Counted from the first letter of the stretch, positions 43,129 to 53,684 are shown. The stretch is DNA of 64,000 nucleotides from JAVBNT01 sp031551355 (GCA_031551355.1 JAVBNT010000001.1:124001-188000); one strand, 5' to 3'. The notes: a model not told the origin generated them from the letters alone. Numbers and translations are program-made.

Positions 43129-45346
43129 AGATAAAGCCGATATTATTGAAATCGCATCGCAAAAGCTTAGGATACTTGAACTTTTAGGTGAGAGTAGCAT
43201 AGGCGTATCTTATCTTGTAAAGCATCTTGTTTCCGGAGAAAAATATGTTCTCCATACGGTTTTTAAACCATCTTTCGCTGACACTAAGCCGATCCTGATT
43301 TCTAAAAAAGATCTGTTAGGGGAACTTTTTAAATTAGACCGGGAGATGGTGGCCAAATACGGCGCCTATTCTTCCAAAGCAGGCTATGAAATGTATAAAT
43401 CTGCCGTTGAAGCGCAGGTTTATCTTCATAAAGAAATCCTGTCGTCCAATATCAGCAGTTGTATTCCTAAAATATCATATTTTCATCATGATGACTCTGC
43501 CTGGTATTTTGTGCTTAAATTCATCGAAGGTAGAAATTTATACGATTATATTCAGCAAAGCGACTTACAGGAAGAGCAGATTTTTTCACTGATGAAGCAG
43601 CTTATAAGTGCTCTTTGTTCGCTTCACAAATCCGGGCTTGGCCTGCTTCTTTACTCTAATCTGACTCCTTCCAATATTATTGTTGACGCTGATGGAAGAC
43701 TGTATATTGTTGATTTGCTGAAAATACGCTTTGCTTACGATCCTTCCGATGATAATGACTGGCAACTGCTTGTTGTTGAAAGTTCTCCGGGACCTTTTAA
43801 TCCGCTTGAGGGCTATGTTGACGTGAGATCGGAAATATATGCTTTTGGCATTCTGTTTTATTACTGTCTTTCCGGACATTTCATACAGAATGCCGAAGAG
43901 CGCCTGAAATCGGACAAACTTTTGCCGTTGGGAAATGTAAAAAATAACTCATCAATAAAAATTGAGAAAATCCTTGGTTTCTGCACGGAATTGCCGCCGG
44001 AAAGGCGTTTTCAGACGTTTGCAGATTTAAGTCTGGCTATTGATTCGGAATCGTTCGGAACCGTAACTCCTTTTTTATCCGGATACTCATCACAGGAATT
44101 CTTTCTCGGCAGCGTTCCCAAGGGTTATGATAAGAAAATATCATTTGAATTTAAAAAACCTCTGAGTTTTTCTGCCGTTCCTTTTATTATCGAGTTATTT
44201 AACTTTGAATGGACAATGAAACCGGACAGGGAAGAGCCTGTTTTGAGTGTAACTCCGGGCCGCGGCCTGAAAAATTCTGTTTTTGCCTCTGCAAGGCTTG
44301 TCTGTCCGGAATCTCTGGCCGTCGGCAGGTATGAGGCTAAATGCAGGCTTTTTACGACCTGGGGCAAATGTGAATTTAAAATATCATTTGAATTGTTCAA
44401 ACTTCCCTTTTATCTGCATCCGCCTATGGGTATGATGTATGCCGTTCTTTTGGTTTTGTTCCTGTCTTTTTTCAAAACAGGCGATGATTTGGTTGCGCAC
44501 CAATGGGGTAAAGGATGGTGGAAATGGATAAAGTCAAACACGATTGTTGAATCCTCAAATGAAATTTTCCTCACAACCGCTTCTTTTTGGGAAAATTTTC
44601 CTGCAAAGACAGATGTTAATACATCGATAAAAGACGGGGTAATGTCTGTTACCGCGGAAAATGCCAAAAAATATGCCAAGGGCGGGGTAATTTCTTCTTT
44701 ATATTCGCCGTCTTCATCTATAATAGAGCTCAGTATTGACATTAACGGAGTACCTGCTGAATATAAAGGCTCAAAAGCTGTTGTAGAGCTTTTCTCAAGT
44801 AATGCCTCGGCCGTATCTTTTTCGATTGAAAGTCTTGATCGGGCTGTTATAAGAGCTTGTGACACCGGAAAATCCGTAGAGCAAATAATTGAGCTCAAGG
44901 ATTTTGTTAATAAAGATTCGGCGATATTCAATTTGAAAATTTCATATTCAATTGCCGATTATAAGATGAGCTGCTATATTAACGGCAAAGAAGCGGCAAC
45001 GTTTACCGAGCAGGAAATGGTTGATTATGCGGTTGTTGTATACGGAGCTTCTTTGGAAGACGGTATTGATTTTGGATTCGAGTTCAGTAATTTGACAATC
45101 AGAACCGGCAGTGCCATAAAAAAGATTCCGCCGTATGTGATGGCATCGTCAGGAAAATACTCGGTGTTGAGGAAAGCCGACAATTCATCCAAGCGGGTTT
45201 TTACCGCAGTTAAAGGCGAATTGCTTGAAGTTAGGGAATTACGTGAAAATTGGATGCGTGTGCGGCAGTTTAAAGCTGAGCCCAGGGAAGGGTGGATCCG
45301 GAATAAATTTCTGCGGATGCCGAAACCGTATGAAACTATTCCCTAA
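43118..45346 (+). CDS. Pseudokinase with membrane helix, extracytoplasmic domain and SH3 domain
   Basis: A 742-residue protein starting at GTG (AAGGAG upstream) and overlapping rarA by 11 bp. A kinase-like fold occupies about 12-300: the VAIK lysine is His (YVLHTV) and the catalytic HRD is YSN (LLLYSNLTPSN), so it should be inactive. A beta-rich section (about 320-425) and a membrane helix (about 430-448) follow. The outer part has a concanavalin/LamG-like beta domain (about 500-670) and a C-terminal bacterial SH3-like domain (about 680-740). It may couple cell-wall sensing to intracellular signalling; inference. Confidence 0.8.
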   Translation: MPIKDKADIIEIASQKLRILELLGESSIGVSYLVKHLVSGEKYVLHTVFKPSFADTKPILISKKDLLGELFKLDREMVAKYGAYSSKAGYEMYKSAVEAQVYLHKEILSSNISSCIPKISYFHHDDSAWYFVLKFIEGRNLYDYIQQSDLQEEQIFSLMKQLISALCSLHKSGLGLLLYSNLTPSNIIVDADGRLYIVDLLKIRFAYDPSDDNDWQLLVVESSPGPFNPLEGYVDVRSEIYAFGILFYYCLSGHFIQNAEERLKSDKLLPLGNVKNNSSIKIEKILGFCTELPPERRFQTFADLSLAIDSESFGTVTPFLSGYSSQEFFLGSVPKGYDKKISFEFKKPLSFSAVPFIIELFNFEWTMKPDREEPVLSVTPGRGLKNSVFASARLVCPESLAVGRYEAKCRLFTTWGKCEFKISFELFKLPFYLHPPMGMMYAVLLVLFLSFFKTGDDLVAHQWGKGWWKWIKSNTIVESSNEIFLTTASFWENFPAKTDVNTSIKDGVMSVTAENAKKYAKGGVISSLYSPSSSIIELSIDINGVPAEYKGSKAVVELFSSNASAVSFSIESLDRAVIRACDTGKSVEQIIELKDFVNKDSAIFNLKISYSIADYKMSCYINGKEAATFTEQEMVDYAVVVYGASLEDGIDFGFEFSNLTIRTGSAIKKIPPYVMASSGKYSVLRKADNSSKRVFTAVKGELLEVRELRENWMRVRQFKAEPREGWIRNKFLRMPKPYETIP

Positions 45347-45430
45347 AGTTTTTATGCCGTAAATATTCCTGAAATTATAATAATATTAATTGAGCATTGT
45401 TGAAATAATGTAAGCGGAGGTGTATTTTTA

Positions 45431-46609
45431 ATGATAAAATCAGTAACTGCGTATACTTATGAAATAGATGACCCTGCAGCTGCCGTTGAGGAGATTCTCT
45501 CCCAGCTTAAGCCCCTGAAACTTACTAAGGATATGATTGGCATTGTAACGTGCTCTTATGATTATATTGAGCTGGGTGTGATAAAAGCCTTGTCGGAAGC
45601 CTTGCCGTTTGATTTGGTCGGAGAGACGACTATTTCACAGGCGGTATATAAAGAGGCCGGACTTTTGGTTTTAACACTGATGGTTCTTTATTCCGATGAC
45701 TGCCGTTTTGCCGGCGGTGTGACAGACGTAATCCCGGCTTCGGGGGATATTACTGCCGCTGTTGAAAAAAGTTACCGCGAAGCGGGTAACCGTCTCGGTG
45801 AAAAGGAAAAACTCGTTATTGCTTTTCCGCCGCTTCTTAACGGTCAGCCCGGAGACAATTATGTAAATGTGCTTTCTGCACTTTCGTCCCGCACTCCCAT
45901 ATTCGGTTCCATCTGTGCCGATGACAAGCCGGATACTTATGAGAATGCGCATACGATATATAATGCCGAAGCTTACAGGGATCGTATGACTTTTATTTTA
46001 ATATCCGGTAATTTTTCTCCTGAATTCAGGATTGTCTCAATTTCCGGAGAATCAAGGCTCCCTTACAAAGGAGAGATTACCGAGTCTAAGGGAAATATTC
46101 TGATGGGAATAAATGATATGCCGGTTGTTTCTTATCTGGAGACGATAGGGCTGGCAACCGAAGGCAAGATCCGCAGCGGCATAAATTCCATACCATTTCT
46201 GATAAACTTCAAAAATGACGCCGGGACGGATGATGTATCTGTTGCCAGAGCCCTTTTCATGACGACTCCGGAAAATTATGCCGTCTGCGGCGGTGAAATG
46301 CCTGTCGGCTCCAGCATAACCGTCGGGGTCTGTGATAAAAATGATGTTGTGGAGACTACCGGAGAGACGATCCGGGAAATAAACAGCGCTTATAAAAACA
46401 GATCCGTTCTGATGTTTTCATGTCTGGGCAGAAGGTTTGCACTTGGCACGGAACCTTTGCTGGAAGTGCAGATAGCTGCTGATGAAATGTCGGAAGAGAT
46501 AAATTTTATGCTTTCATATTCAAGCGGTGAAATATGCCCGACATCGGTGCATGAGAACCTGCCGACCAACCGTTTCCATAATTATACCTTTATTGCCTGT
46601 ATTTTTTAG
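45431..46609 (+). CDS. FIST-domain sensor protein
   Basis: A 392-residue protein with FIST_N (about 30-220) and FIST_C (about 225-375) domains, seen in the segments LVGETTISQAV, FGSICADDKP and SCLGRRFALG. FIST proteins are proposed small-ligand sensors, perhaps for amino acids, that act with kinases. AGCGGAGGTG precedes the ATG. The hybrid histidine kinase gene starts 32 bp after its stop, which is the classic FIST-kinase pairing. Confidence 0.88.
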   Translation: MIKSVTAYTYEIDDPAAAVEEILSQLKPLKLTKDMIGIVTCSYDYIELGVIKALSEALPFDLVGETTISQAVYKEAGLLVLTLMVLYSDDCRFAGGVTDVIPASGDITAAVEKSYREAGNRLGEKEKLVIAFPPLLNGQPGDNYVNVLSALSSRTPIFGSICADDKPDTYENAHTIYNAEAYRDRMTFILISGNFSPEFRIVSISGESRLPYKGEITESKGNILMGINDMPVVSYLETIGLATEGKIRSGINSIPFLINFKNDAGTDDVSVARALFMTTPENYAVCGGEMPVGSSITVGVCDKNDVVETTGETIREINSAYKNRSVLMFSCLGRRFALGTEPLLEVQIAADEMSEEINFMLSYSSGEICPTSVHENLPTNRFHNYTFIACIF

Positions 46610-46641
46610 TTCGTTCGGTTATTGTTATATTCGGAGTTTTT

Positions 46642-48354
46642 ATGTGGAAAAATAAAAGATTTAATGAGCTTACGGAAAGTGATTATCTGTCCCTGACTGA
46701 AGATTACAATAATGTAAGCAAAGAAAAATCCAAAATTACGCGTCAATTCAAGGTTCTTGACAATATGTTTAAGAGCCTTCAGGCCAGTAATGTTGCCCAG
46801 TCATATTTTAGTGAGCAGCTGACAAAACAAAAAACCGTTCAGGACCTCTATACAAAGCTTTTGCTTGATAACTGGGGAGATATTGTACTGGTTTTTGATG
46901 GAGAATTAAATTTTGTGCTGGGTACCGATCGTATGATGAGTGGAATAGGCATCAATATGAACCGCGTCTACGGGGTGAATTTCAGGAAAATATTTGAAAA
47001 TATTGCCGCACCGGAATGGATCGATTCCACGGAAAAGCGTCTTCAAAATGCGCATAATGACGGTTGTTCCGAACACTATAATGAGAAAATAAATTTTGCC
47101 GGTTTTGCCGGCTACAGACATTATGAAGTAAGCGTAATCTCTTTCAAGGATGAAAAAGGTCTTTCCATGGGAGTGATGTTTTTGCTGCATGATACGACTG
47201 AGCTTACTATGGCAAAGGAAGCCGCGGAGTATGCCAATCAGGCAAAATCAATGTTTCTTGCCAATATGTCACATGAGATAAGAACACCGATGAATGCCAT
47301 AATGGGTATCTCGGAACTTTTGAAAAAGGAACAACTCGATTCCAGGCAAATGATGTATGTTTCCAATATCAGTGAGGCCTCGGTTTCGCTTTTGGCGATT
47401 ATTAACGACATTCTCGATTTTTCCAAAATAGAGGCCAACAAGCTTGAAATTGTTTATACCGTATTTAACCTTCATTCGCTTGTAAATCTGGTTTCGGTGC
47501 TGTCAAAAGAGACTGCCGTTTCCAAAGGATTATTGTTTACCGTTGATATTGCTCCCGATGTTCCGGAATTTATAAGCAGCGATGAGGCGCGTCTTAAACA
47601 GGTTTTGAATAATTTGCTCAGCAATGCAATAAAATATTCCGGTGAAGGTGAAGTTAAACTGGCTGTTTCGGTCGATAAAGAAAGACTCCGATTTGACGTT
47701 TCCGACAATGGAATCGGAATTAAGGATGAAGATATCGGCAAAATGTTCAGGCCCTTTGAGCAGCTGGATCTTGTAAAAAATAAAAATATTGTAGGAACCG
47801 GCCTTGGACTGACAATAACCAAGCGTATCTGCGAGCTCATGTCCGGCGAAGTTTCCGTTACCAGCAAGTATGGTTTTGGTTCTGTTTTTTCAGTGTTGCT
47901 GCCTTTGAATGCTGTTGACAAACTGCCCGATAATAAAGATGAAGAGCTGTTTTTTTCCGCACCTGATGCCAGAGTGCTTGTTGTTGACGATATACATATA
48001 AATCTGGTTATTGTTGAAGCACTCCTTAGTGAATGTGAAATACAGACGGTGTCTGCTGAAAGCGGCGCCAAAGCTATGAAACTTTTGACGGACAGTGATT
48101 TCGATATTGTGCTTATGGATCAGATGATGCCTGAAATGGACGGGGTTGAGGCGACATTAAAAATACGTTCAATGGGCGGAAAGTATGCAAAAATACCGAT
48201 AGTCGCTCTTACTGCAAATGCCATTTCCGGAGTAAGGGAAGAACTGCTGGAAAAGGGATTTTCCGATTTTCTTACCAAGCCGGTAGATCCGCTTGTTTTA
48301 AAAAAATGTATAGCCAGATGGTTGCCGGAGACGAAAATAAAGGTTTTAAAATAG
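46642..48354 (+). CDS. Hybrid histidine kinase (PAS, HisKA, HATPase, receiver)
   Basis: A 570-residue cytoplasmic kinase. An N-terminal coiled coil (about 20-70) leads to a PAS domain (about 80-185), HisKA with the phospho-His in MSHEIRTPMNAI, HATPase with NLLSNAIKY, DNGIGI and GTGLGLTI, and a C-terminal receiver (VLVVDDIHIN, IVLMDQMMPEMDG, LTKPVD). No membrane helix. It likely receives its signal from the FIST protein encoded just upstream. Confidence 0.93.
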   Translation: MWKNKRFNELTESDYLSLTEDYNNVSKEKSKITRQFKVLDNMFKSLQASNVAQSYFSEQLTKQKTVQDLYTKLLLDNWGDIVLVFDGELNFVLGTDRMMSGIGINMNRVYGVNFRKIFENIAAPEWIDSTEKRLQNAHNDGCSEHYNEKINFAGFAGYRHYEVSVISFKDEKGLSMGVMFLLHDTTELTMAKEAAEYANQAKSMFLANMSHEIRTPMNAIMGISELLKKEQLDSRQMMYVSNISEASVSLLAIINDILDFSKIEANKLEIVYTVFNLHSLVNLVSVLSKETAVSKGLLFTVDIAPDVPEFISSDEARLKQVLNNLLSNAIKYSGEGEVKLAVSVDKERLRFDVSDNGIGIKDEDIGKMFRPFEQLDLVKNKNIVGTGLGLTITKRICELMSGEVSVTSKYGFGSVFSVLLPLNAVDKLPDNKDEELFFSAPDARVLVVDDIHINLVIVEALLSECEIQTVSAESGAKAMKLLTDSDFDIVLMDQMMPEMDGVEATLKIRSMGGKYAKIPIVALTANAISGVREELLEKGFSDFLTKPVDPLVLKKCIARWLPETKIKVLK

Positions 48355-48437
48355 CTCTTTTGCAAATCGGTTGTTTTGTATATTTCAGATGTGTAGTATA
48401 ATATTGAAAGCAATTAACGGAACAGGGGTTTTTTATA

Positions 48438-49328
48438 GTGTTTAGGAGACTGCTGAAAAAAATAAAAATGTATCCGCTGACAGCGCATATGATTAGAGCA
48501 ATTGGGCGCTTTAATGAACGTAAGGGGACTCACTTTTCAGCGGCAATTACTTACTATTCGTTTTTGTCATTGATTCCGTTGCTAATGATTTCATTTGCCG
48601 CCGCCGGTTTTTTCCTTGCTTCCAATCCTGATATTCTGGCTGGACTGATAAATAAAATAGTATCATCAATAAGTGATCCGGCAATTGTGGAAACTCTTAA
48701 ACGCATTGTTGATGCCGCGATCAGGCAGAGAACTACTGTTGGTATAACCGGACTTTTGCTGGCTCTGTATTCCGGTCTTAGCTGGATGGGAAGTTTGCGT
48801 GAGGCCGTTTGTGTTATGAGCCGTGATGTCTGGCTGCATAAATCTGCAGAAGGAAGTATTATTACCAACTATCTCAGGGATTGTATCGCCCTGATCGGTC
48901 TTGTAATAACACTGATTCTCAGCGTTAGCCTGAGTTCGTTTATCGGAACTGTACAAAATCGCCTGTTAAGCTCTTTCCCTCTTGATCATATTGCCTGGAT
49001 TCAGAATTATGCCGTGCTCCTTACTGCGGTATGTATTTCCGTTGCGGCAAATTTTATGATGTTTCTGTGGATTTTTTGGGTGCTTCCCAGGAAAAGAGCC
49101 CCTCTTGTGTATTTGCTGCGCGGCTCCTTACTGGCGGCGATAGGCTTTGAGATGCTTAAAGTTGCTACGAGTTATGTGCTTCCGGCACTGGCAAAGTCAC
49201 CGTCGGGAGCGATGTTTGGCTCAACAATGGGACTTCTTGTATGCTTTAATCTTTTTGCAAGGCTTACACTGTTCTGTGCCGCCTGGATAGCAACGTCTAA
49301 ACCAGGCTCGCCGCTGAAAAAGGGGTAG
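48438..49328 (+). CDS. YihY/BrkB-family inner-membrane protein
   Basis: A 296-residue membrane protein with five to six predicted helices and the family signature HFSAAITYYSFLSLIPLL near residues 33-50. The start is a GTG. The family was once called ribonuclease BN and is now considered a membrane protein or transporter of unclear role. It follows the hybrid kinase by 83 bp. Confidence 0.88.
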   Translation: MFRRLLKKIKMYPLTAHMIRAIGRFNERKGTHFSAAITYYSFLSLIPLLMISFAAAGFFLASNPDILAGLINKIVSSISDPAIVETLKRIVDAAIRQRTTVGITGLLLALYSGLSWMGSLREAVCVMSRDVWLHKSAEGSIITNYLRDCIALIGLVITLILSVSLSSFIGTVQNRLLSSFPLDHIAWIQNYAVLLTAVCISVAANFMMFLWIFWVLPRKRAPLVYLLRGSLLAAIGFEMLKVATSYVLPALAKSPSGAMFGSTMGLLVCFNLFARLTLFCAAWIATSKPGSPLKKG

Positions 49329-49543
49329 AGGCTATGTTTTTTGTGGCAAGTGTAAAACAGATATTGGAATTATAATGAAAATTTGTTTTTTTAAAGTTAG
49401 TTGTAATTGGCTTTTAGACTATTTTAAAAAGGATTTTGCATATTAATTTGAGAAAATGTTTTTAATTTTTATTAAAATATTTTTATAAATTTTGCTTTAA
49501 GGTATTTATTTTTACTTGGCAGATTGGGAGAGCTAAAAAAAAT

Positions 49544-52500
49544 ATGAAAGACAGCAATAAGCAGTCTTTTTATGAAACCGTTTTCAAGGATTCGCTTGAA
49601 CTTATTATTGATGCTACAAAAATAGGTCTTTGGGACTGGCATTTACCGTCGGGAAAAGTAATTTATTCAAAGCAGTGGGAAAATATTGTCGGTTATTCCG
49701 AAGGTGAGCTTCCTCAGACCGTCAAGTCCTGGGAAAATGCCGTTTTGCCTGAAGATCTGAAAAAAGCCGAGCAGGCTATCGAAGCTTACCTTGCCGGAGA
49801 AACCGATTCCTATGAAGCTGAATTCAGGATTGTGCGTAAGGACGGCAGTGTCATATGGGCTCAGGATAAGGGAACGATAACGCAGTGGGATAAAAACGGA
49901 ACTCCGGTAAGGCTTGTCGGAGTTCTTCAGGATATAAACCGCCTGAAACTTGCCGAGGAGGAAATTAAGGAGAATAACCGTCATCTTGATTTTATAGCGC
50001 ATCTTTCCGAATTGGGAACATGGGACTGGGATTTGCCGACACAGAAAATTTCCTATAATGACGAGTATCTTAGTATGCTTGGATATACCCAGGAAGAAAT
50101 AACGGGTACGATGAATGAATGGGAGTCTTTTAATCATCCCGATGATTTGCCGAATACCATGCGGATGCTTGATGATTATCTTGCCGGCAAAATTGATTCA
50201 TATTCCTGTGAAACGAGAATGAAACATAAGGATGGGCATTATATCTGGACTATGGATATGGGCCGTATTTCCGAGTGGGATGAAAACGGCGAACCAAAGA
50301 GAGTTCTTGGCGGCCATCTTAATATTGATAAACTTAAAAGGGCGGAACAGAAGCTGCAAAAAGCCCTTAATGAAATAGAAAAGTATAATATCGGTCTTCA
50401 GGGTGAGATTCAAAAAGGTATTAAAAGCCTTGAACAAATGCAGCAGAATGTCAAAGTTATGTTTGAGGCTAATCCCCATGCAAGCGTTATTTTTGACAAT
50501 ACATTCAGAATTGTTGACGCCAATCCGGCAACGCTTAAATTTTTTGGTATAGAAGATAAGGATGAGTTTATTGAAAAAATCGGTGAAATACTGGTGACTT
50601 CCATTCCACCGGTAAATCCCGACGGAACTCCTGCCGTAAGTGTGCCTGAGAGACTTCTTTATGCGATGGAGCATGGTTACTGCGAATTTGAAACCGCTAT
50701 TGTTCTTGACGGCGTATATATTCCCTTGAATATGATTTTGAAGCGTATTCCTTACGGTGATTCGTATGCTGTCGCCGCATATCAGCTGGATCTTCGGACG
50801 CTTAAAAAAGCCCGGGAAGATCTTGAGAGACAGGATCTGCTGCTAAAAGCGGTAAATGAAGTTGCCTCATTGCTGATTTCCGCCGATTACGGTGATTTTA
50901 CACTGACGTTCTACCAGGCTCTTGAACTTCTCGGTAAAAATGTTGGAGTTGACCGGGTGTATATTTGGCAAAACCACGAAAAAAACGGCAAACTTTACTG
51001 CACTCAGATATATGAGTGGTCCGAAGGTGCGCAGCCGCAGCAGGGCAATAGTTTTACTGTGGATATTTGTTATGATGAATTAATCCCTTCCTGGGAAACG
51101 ACGCTTAAAATTGGCAAATGTATAAATTCACTTGTAAAAAATATGGCGCAGCGGGAGCGGGCTCAGCTTTCTCCGCAGGGGATTGTTTCCATACTTATTG
51201 TTCCTATTTTTATTCATAATAAATTTTGGGGATTTATAGGCTTTGATGATTGCCGTCAGGAGCGCGTATTTACCGAGACGGAAGAAAATATTTTATATTC
51301 CGGAGCCATATTAATGGGCAGCGCAATGCTTCGCAATGAGATAACCCGGAATTTGATCAAGGCAAAAGAAGAGGCATTGTCCCATGCGCAGGCCAAAAGT
51401 ACTTTTCTCGCCAATATGAGCCACGAAATAAGAACTCCCATAAATGCAATTACCGGTATGACTTCGATTGCGAAAAATTCGAATTCCGAGGAAAGAATTC
51501 ATGACTGTCTGATGAAAATAGAAAATGCCTCCAGGCATCTTTTGAGGATTATAAACGATATACTTGATATGTCAAAAATTGAGGCCGATAAGTTTGAGCT
51601 GTCTCCTCAGGAGAATTTTTTAAGGGATATCATCAACAATATACGCAATATTTTTGTTTGCCGTGCGCAGGAGAAAAAACAAAACTTTATTGTTGACATT
51701 GCTGAAGATGTGCCTTTGTTGATTGTTTGTGATGAACTGCGTTTGTCACAGGTGATAACCAACCTTTTGGGCAATGCGATAAAATTTACACCTAATAACG
51801 GAACGATAAAGCTTACGGTCAATCAAATAGGTTTTACGGAAGAAGAGTCGGAGCTTGAATTTGTCGTTGAAGACAGCGGCATCGGTATACATAGTGATAA
51901 GCTTGAAAATCTTTTTAATGCTTTTGAACAGTCCGATAACGGTGTTTCCCGTAAATACGGGGGAACCGGACTTGGCCTCACGATCAGCAAGAAGATCATT
52001 GAACTTATGGGTGGATTTATACGCGTTGAAAGTGAGCCTGACAAGGGAAGCCGTTTTATTTTTAACATTTCCTTTGAAAAGATAGAGCCGGCCACTTTTA
52101 TTAAAGATCCAGATCCTGTTGCCGGCAATGATAAATCATATGATTTCAGCGGCAAAAAATTGCTTTTGGTTGAAGACATAGAGATTAACAGGGAAATTGT
52201 TATTGCTTTGCTTGAGGAAACAAAGATTAAAGTGGAGTGTGCGGAAAATGGCTTGCTTGCCGTGCAAATGTTTGAAGCCGGGCAGGATGAGTATGATATT
52301 ATTTTTATGGACATCCAGATGCCTGTATTAGATGGCTTTGCTGCGACGGAAAGAATAAGAGCTTCCGGAACGGAAAAAGCTAAAAACATACCGATTATAG
52401 CAATGACTGCCAATGCTTTTTCGGAAGATATTTGCAGGTGTCATAAATCCGGCATGGATGATCATATTGCCAAGCCGATAGATCTTTGCGAGGTGCTTGA

Positions 52501-52552
52501 AAAAACCAGCAAATACCTTAAGCGCTCTTTAGTAGCTGAAAGCAGACTGTGA
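49544..52552 (+). CDS. Large hybrid histidine kinase with three PAS domains and a GAF domain
   Basis: A 1002-residue cytoplasmic kinase. Two similar PAS/PAC units (about 15-140 and 150-270) share the pattern GLWDWHLPSG / GTWDWDLPTQ and FRIVRKDGSVIWAQDKG. A coiled coil (about 265-300), a third PAS (about 305-425) and a GAF domain (about 435-605) follow. The kinase core has MSHEIRTPINAITG, NLLGNAIKF and GTGLGLTISKK. The receiver is at about 865-990 (LLLVEDIEINREIV, MDIQMPVLDG). The duplicated PAS units point to recent tandem duplication. Confidence 0.93.
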   Translation: MKDSNKQSFYETVFKDSLELIIDATKIGLWDWHLPSGKVIYSKQWENIVGYSEGELPQTVKSWENAVLPEDLKKAEQAIEAYLAGETDSYEAEFRIVRKDGSVIWAQDKGTITQWDKNGTPVRLVGVLQDINRLKLAEEEIKENNRHLDFIAHLSELGTWDWDLPTQKISYNDEYLSMLGYTQEEITGTMNEWESFNHPDDLPNTMRMLDDYLAGKIDSYSCETRMKHKDGHYIWTMDMGRISEWDENGEPKRVLGGHLNIDKLKRAEQKLQKALNEIEKYNIGLQGEIQKGIKSLEQMQQNVKVMFEANPHASVIFDNTFRIVDANPATLKFFGIEDKDEFIEKIGEILVTSIPPVNPDGTPAVSVPERLLYAMEHGYCEFETAIVLDGVYIPLNMILKRIPYGDSYAVAAYQLDLRTLKKAREDLERQDLLLKAVNEVASLLISADYGDFTLTFYQALELLGKNVGVDRVYIWQNHEKNGKLYCTQIYEWSEGAQPQQGNSFTVDICYDELIPSWETTLKIGKCINSLVKNMAQRERAQLSPQGIVSILIVPIFIHNKFWGFIGFDDCRQERVFTETEENILYSGAILMGSAMLRNEITRNLIKAKEEALSHAQAKSTFLANMSHEIRTPINAITGMTSIAKNSNSEERIHDCLMKIENASRHLLRIINDILDMSKIEADKFELSPQENFLRDIINNIRNIFVCRAQEKKQNFIVDIAEDVPLLIVCDELRLSQVITNLLGNAIKFTPNNGTIKLTVNQIGFTEEESELEFVVEDSGIGIHSDKLENLFNAFEQSDNGVSRKYGGTGLGLTISKKIIELMGGFIRVESEPDKGSRFIFNISFEKIEPATFIKDPDPVAGNDKSYDFSGKKLLLVEDIEINREIVIALLEETKIKVECAENGLLAVQMFEAGQDEYDIIFMDIQMPVLDGFAATERIRASGTEKAKNIPIIAMTANAFSEDICRCHKSGMDDHIAKPIDLCEVLEKTSKYLKRSLVAESRL

Positions 52553-52562
52553 GAGGAGTAAC

Positions 52563-53120
52563 ATGTCCGAGGCAAAGCTCACTATACCGTGCCTGAAGTA
52601 TTTAATAAGTTATCTTGAAGCTTGCCGTGAGTTTAAGCACAGTGGTGAGATTTTAGACGGTCTTCCGCATGATCCTGATGATTTTAATAAATGGGAAAAG
52701 ACGATATTTGCAAAATTTGAACAGGAGCGTTTGGGACTTGGCCTTCCCGATGGTTATGTCCCTTCTTCAACTTTCTGGCTTGTAGATGGTGGCAAGTTTA
52801 TCGGTGCCGGTAATCTCCGGCATTGTCTCACGCCTGCCCTGGAGCGTTTCGGCGGACATATTGGTTACTCCATCCGTCCGTCAAAGTGGAACAGGGGATA
52901 TGGCACAATACAGCTTTCACTGTTGCTACGGGAGGCCTCAAAGCTTGGAATCTCGCAGGTTCTTGTCACCTGTGACGAGGGAAATACTGGCTCTTACCGT
53001 GTTATTAAAAAATCCGGCGGCATATATCAGGATACTATTGATAATATTATTGATAATAAATTACGCCGGACAAAGAGATATTGGATAGATACATCTCCTA
53101 AAACAAGAACTGATAACTGA
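52563..53120 (+). CDS. GNAT-family acetyltransferase
   Basis: A 185-residue acetyltransferase. The segment GHIGYSIRPSKWNRGYGT is the acetyl-CoA loop (motif A), followed by VTCDEGNTGSYRVIKKSGG, typical of the branch with similarity to YjaB/YoaA-type GNATs. GAGAGGAG precedes the ATG. It lies 10 bp after the hybrid kinase, so it may be co-transcribed. Substrate unknown. Confidence 0.87.
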   Translation: MSEAKLTIPCLKYLISYLEACREFKHSGEILDGLPHDPDDFNKWEKTIFAKFEQERLGLGLPDGYVPSSTFWLVDGGKFIGAGNLRHCLTPALERFGGHIGYSIRPSKWNRGYGTIQLSLLLREASKLGISQVLVTCDEGNTGSYRVIKKSGGIYQDTIDNIIDNKLRRTKRYWIDTSPKTRTDN

Positions 53121-53684
53121 CTACAATCTACCGGTTACCCTGCAGGGAAGCCCCGTCACACCGGAATAGTTCATAGGATACGTATTGGCGGTGAATGCTC
53201 TGCTTGATTCGTTTCCCAGCAGTGATTTCAGGTTGCAGAGATTTTCGACAATAAAAACATTTCTATCGGCACAATGCTGGTCTTTTATCTGATGTTCCGG
53301 CCCTCTGCGGACACCTGCAAAGTCTATTCCAATGATTGAAATTTTACGTTCAAGCAATTTTTCAATCAAGTCGTTTGACAGTTGCGGATGCTCCTTGAAG
53401 TACTTTTTGCTTCCGTATTTTTCCTTTTCAATAAATCCGGTGGAGAAAGCAACAAACATATCATTCTTTACCTGCGTCAAATCAATGTCTTTGATGCCGA
53501 TGTCGCGTTCACATACTGCGCTGACGTCAAAAACTACTGCCTTTCTTTCCGTATATTGCAGAGGAAACTCCTTGTCCATCACATCAAAATGGGTTCCCAG
53601 ATGGCCGGGAAGAACTTTGTCTTCATTACAGCCAATATCGGTAAAAATATTTTGCGTTATCTTAAAAGTTATATCTACTATCAT
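53121..53684 (-). CDS. Cyclase-family protein (kynurenine formamidase-like)
   Basis: A 187-residue protein with the metal-binding HLGTHFDVMD segment (about 29-38) that matches the HxGTHxD signature of the cyclase family (PF04199). The final His of the usual motif is not visible in the next positions. VDITF at the start and IIGIDFAGVRR near residue 115 are further family features. Members hydrolyse N-formylkynurenine or related amides. Substrate is not clear here. It converges with the acetyltransferase gene with no gap. Confidence 0.78.
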   Translation of the reverse strand: MIVDITFKITQNIFTDIGCNEDKVLPGHLGTHFDVMDKEFPLQYTERKAVVFDVSAVCERDIGIKDIDLTQVKNDMFVAFSTGFIEKEKYGSKKYFKEHPQLSNDLIEKLLERKISIIGIDFAGVRRGPEHQIKDQHCADRNVFIVENLCNLKSLLGNESSRAFTANTYPMNYSGVTGLPCRVTGRL

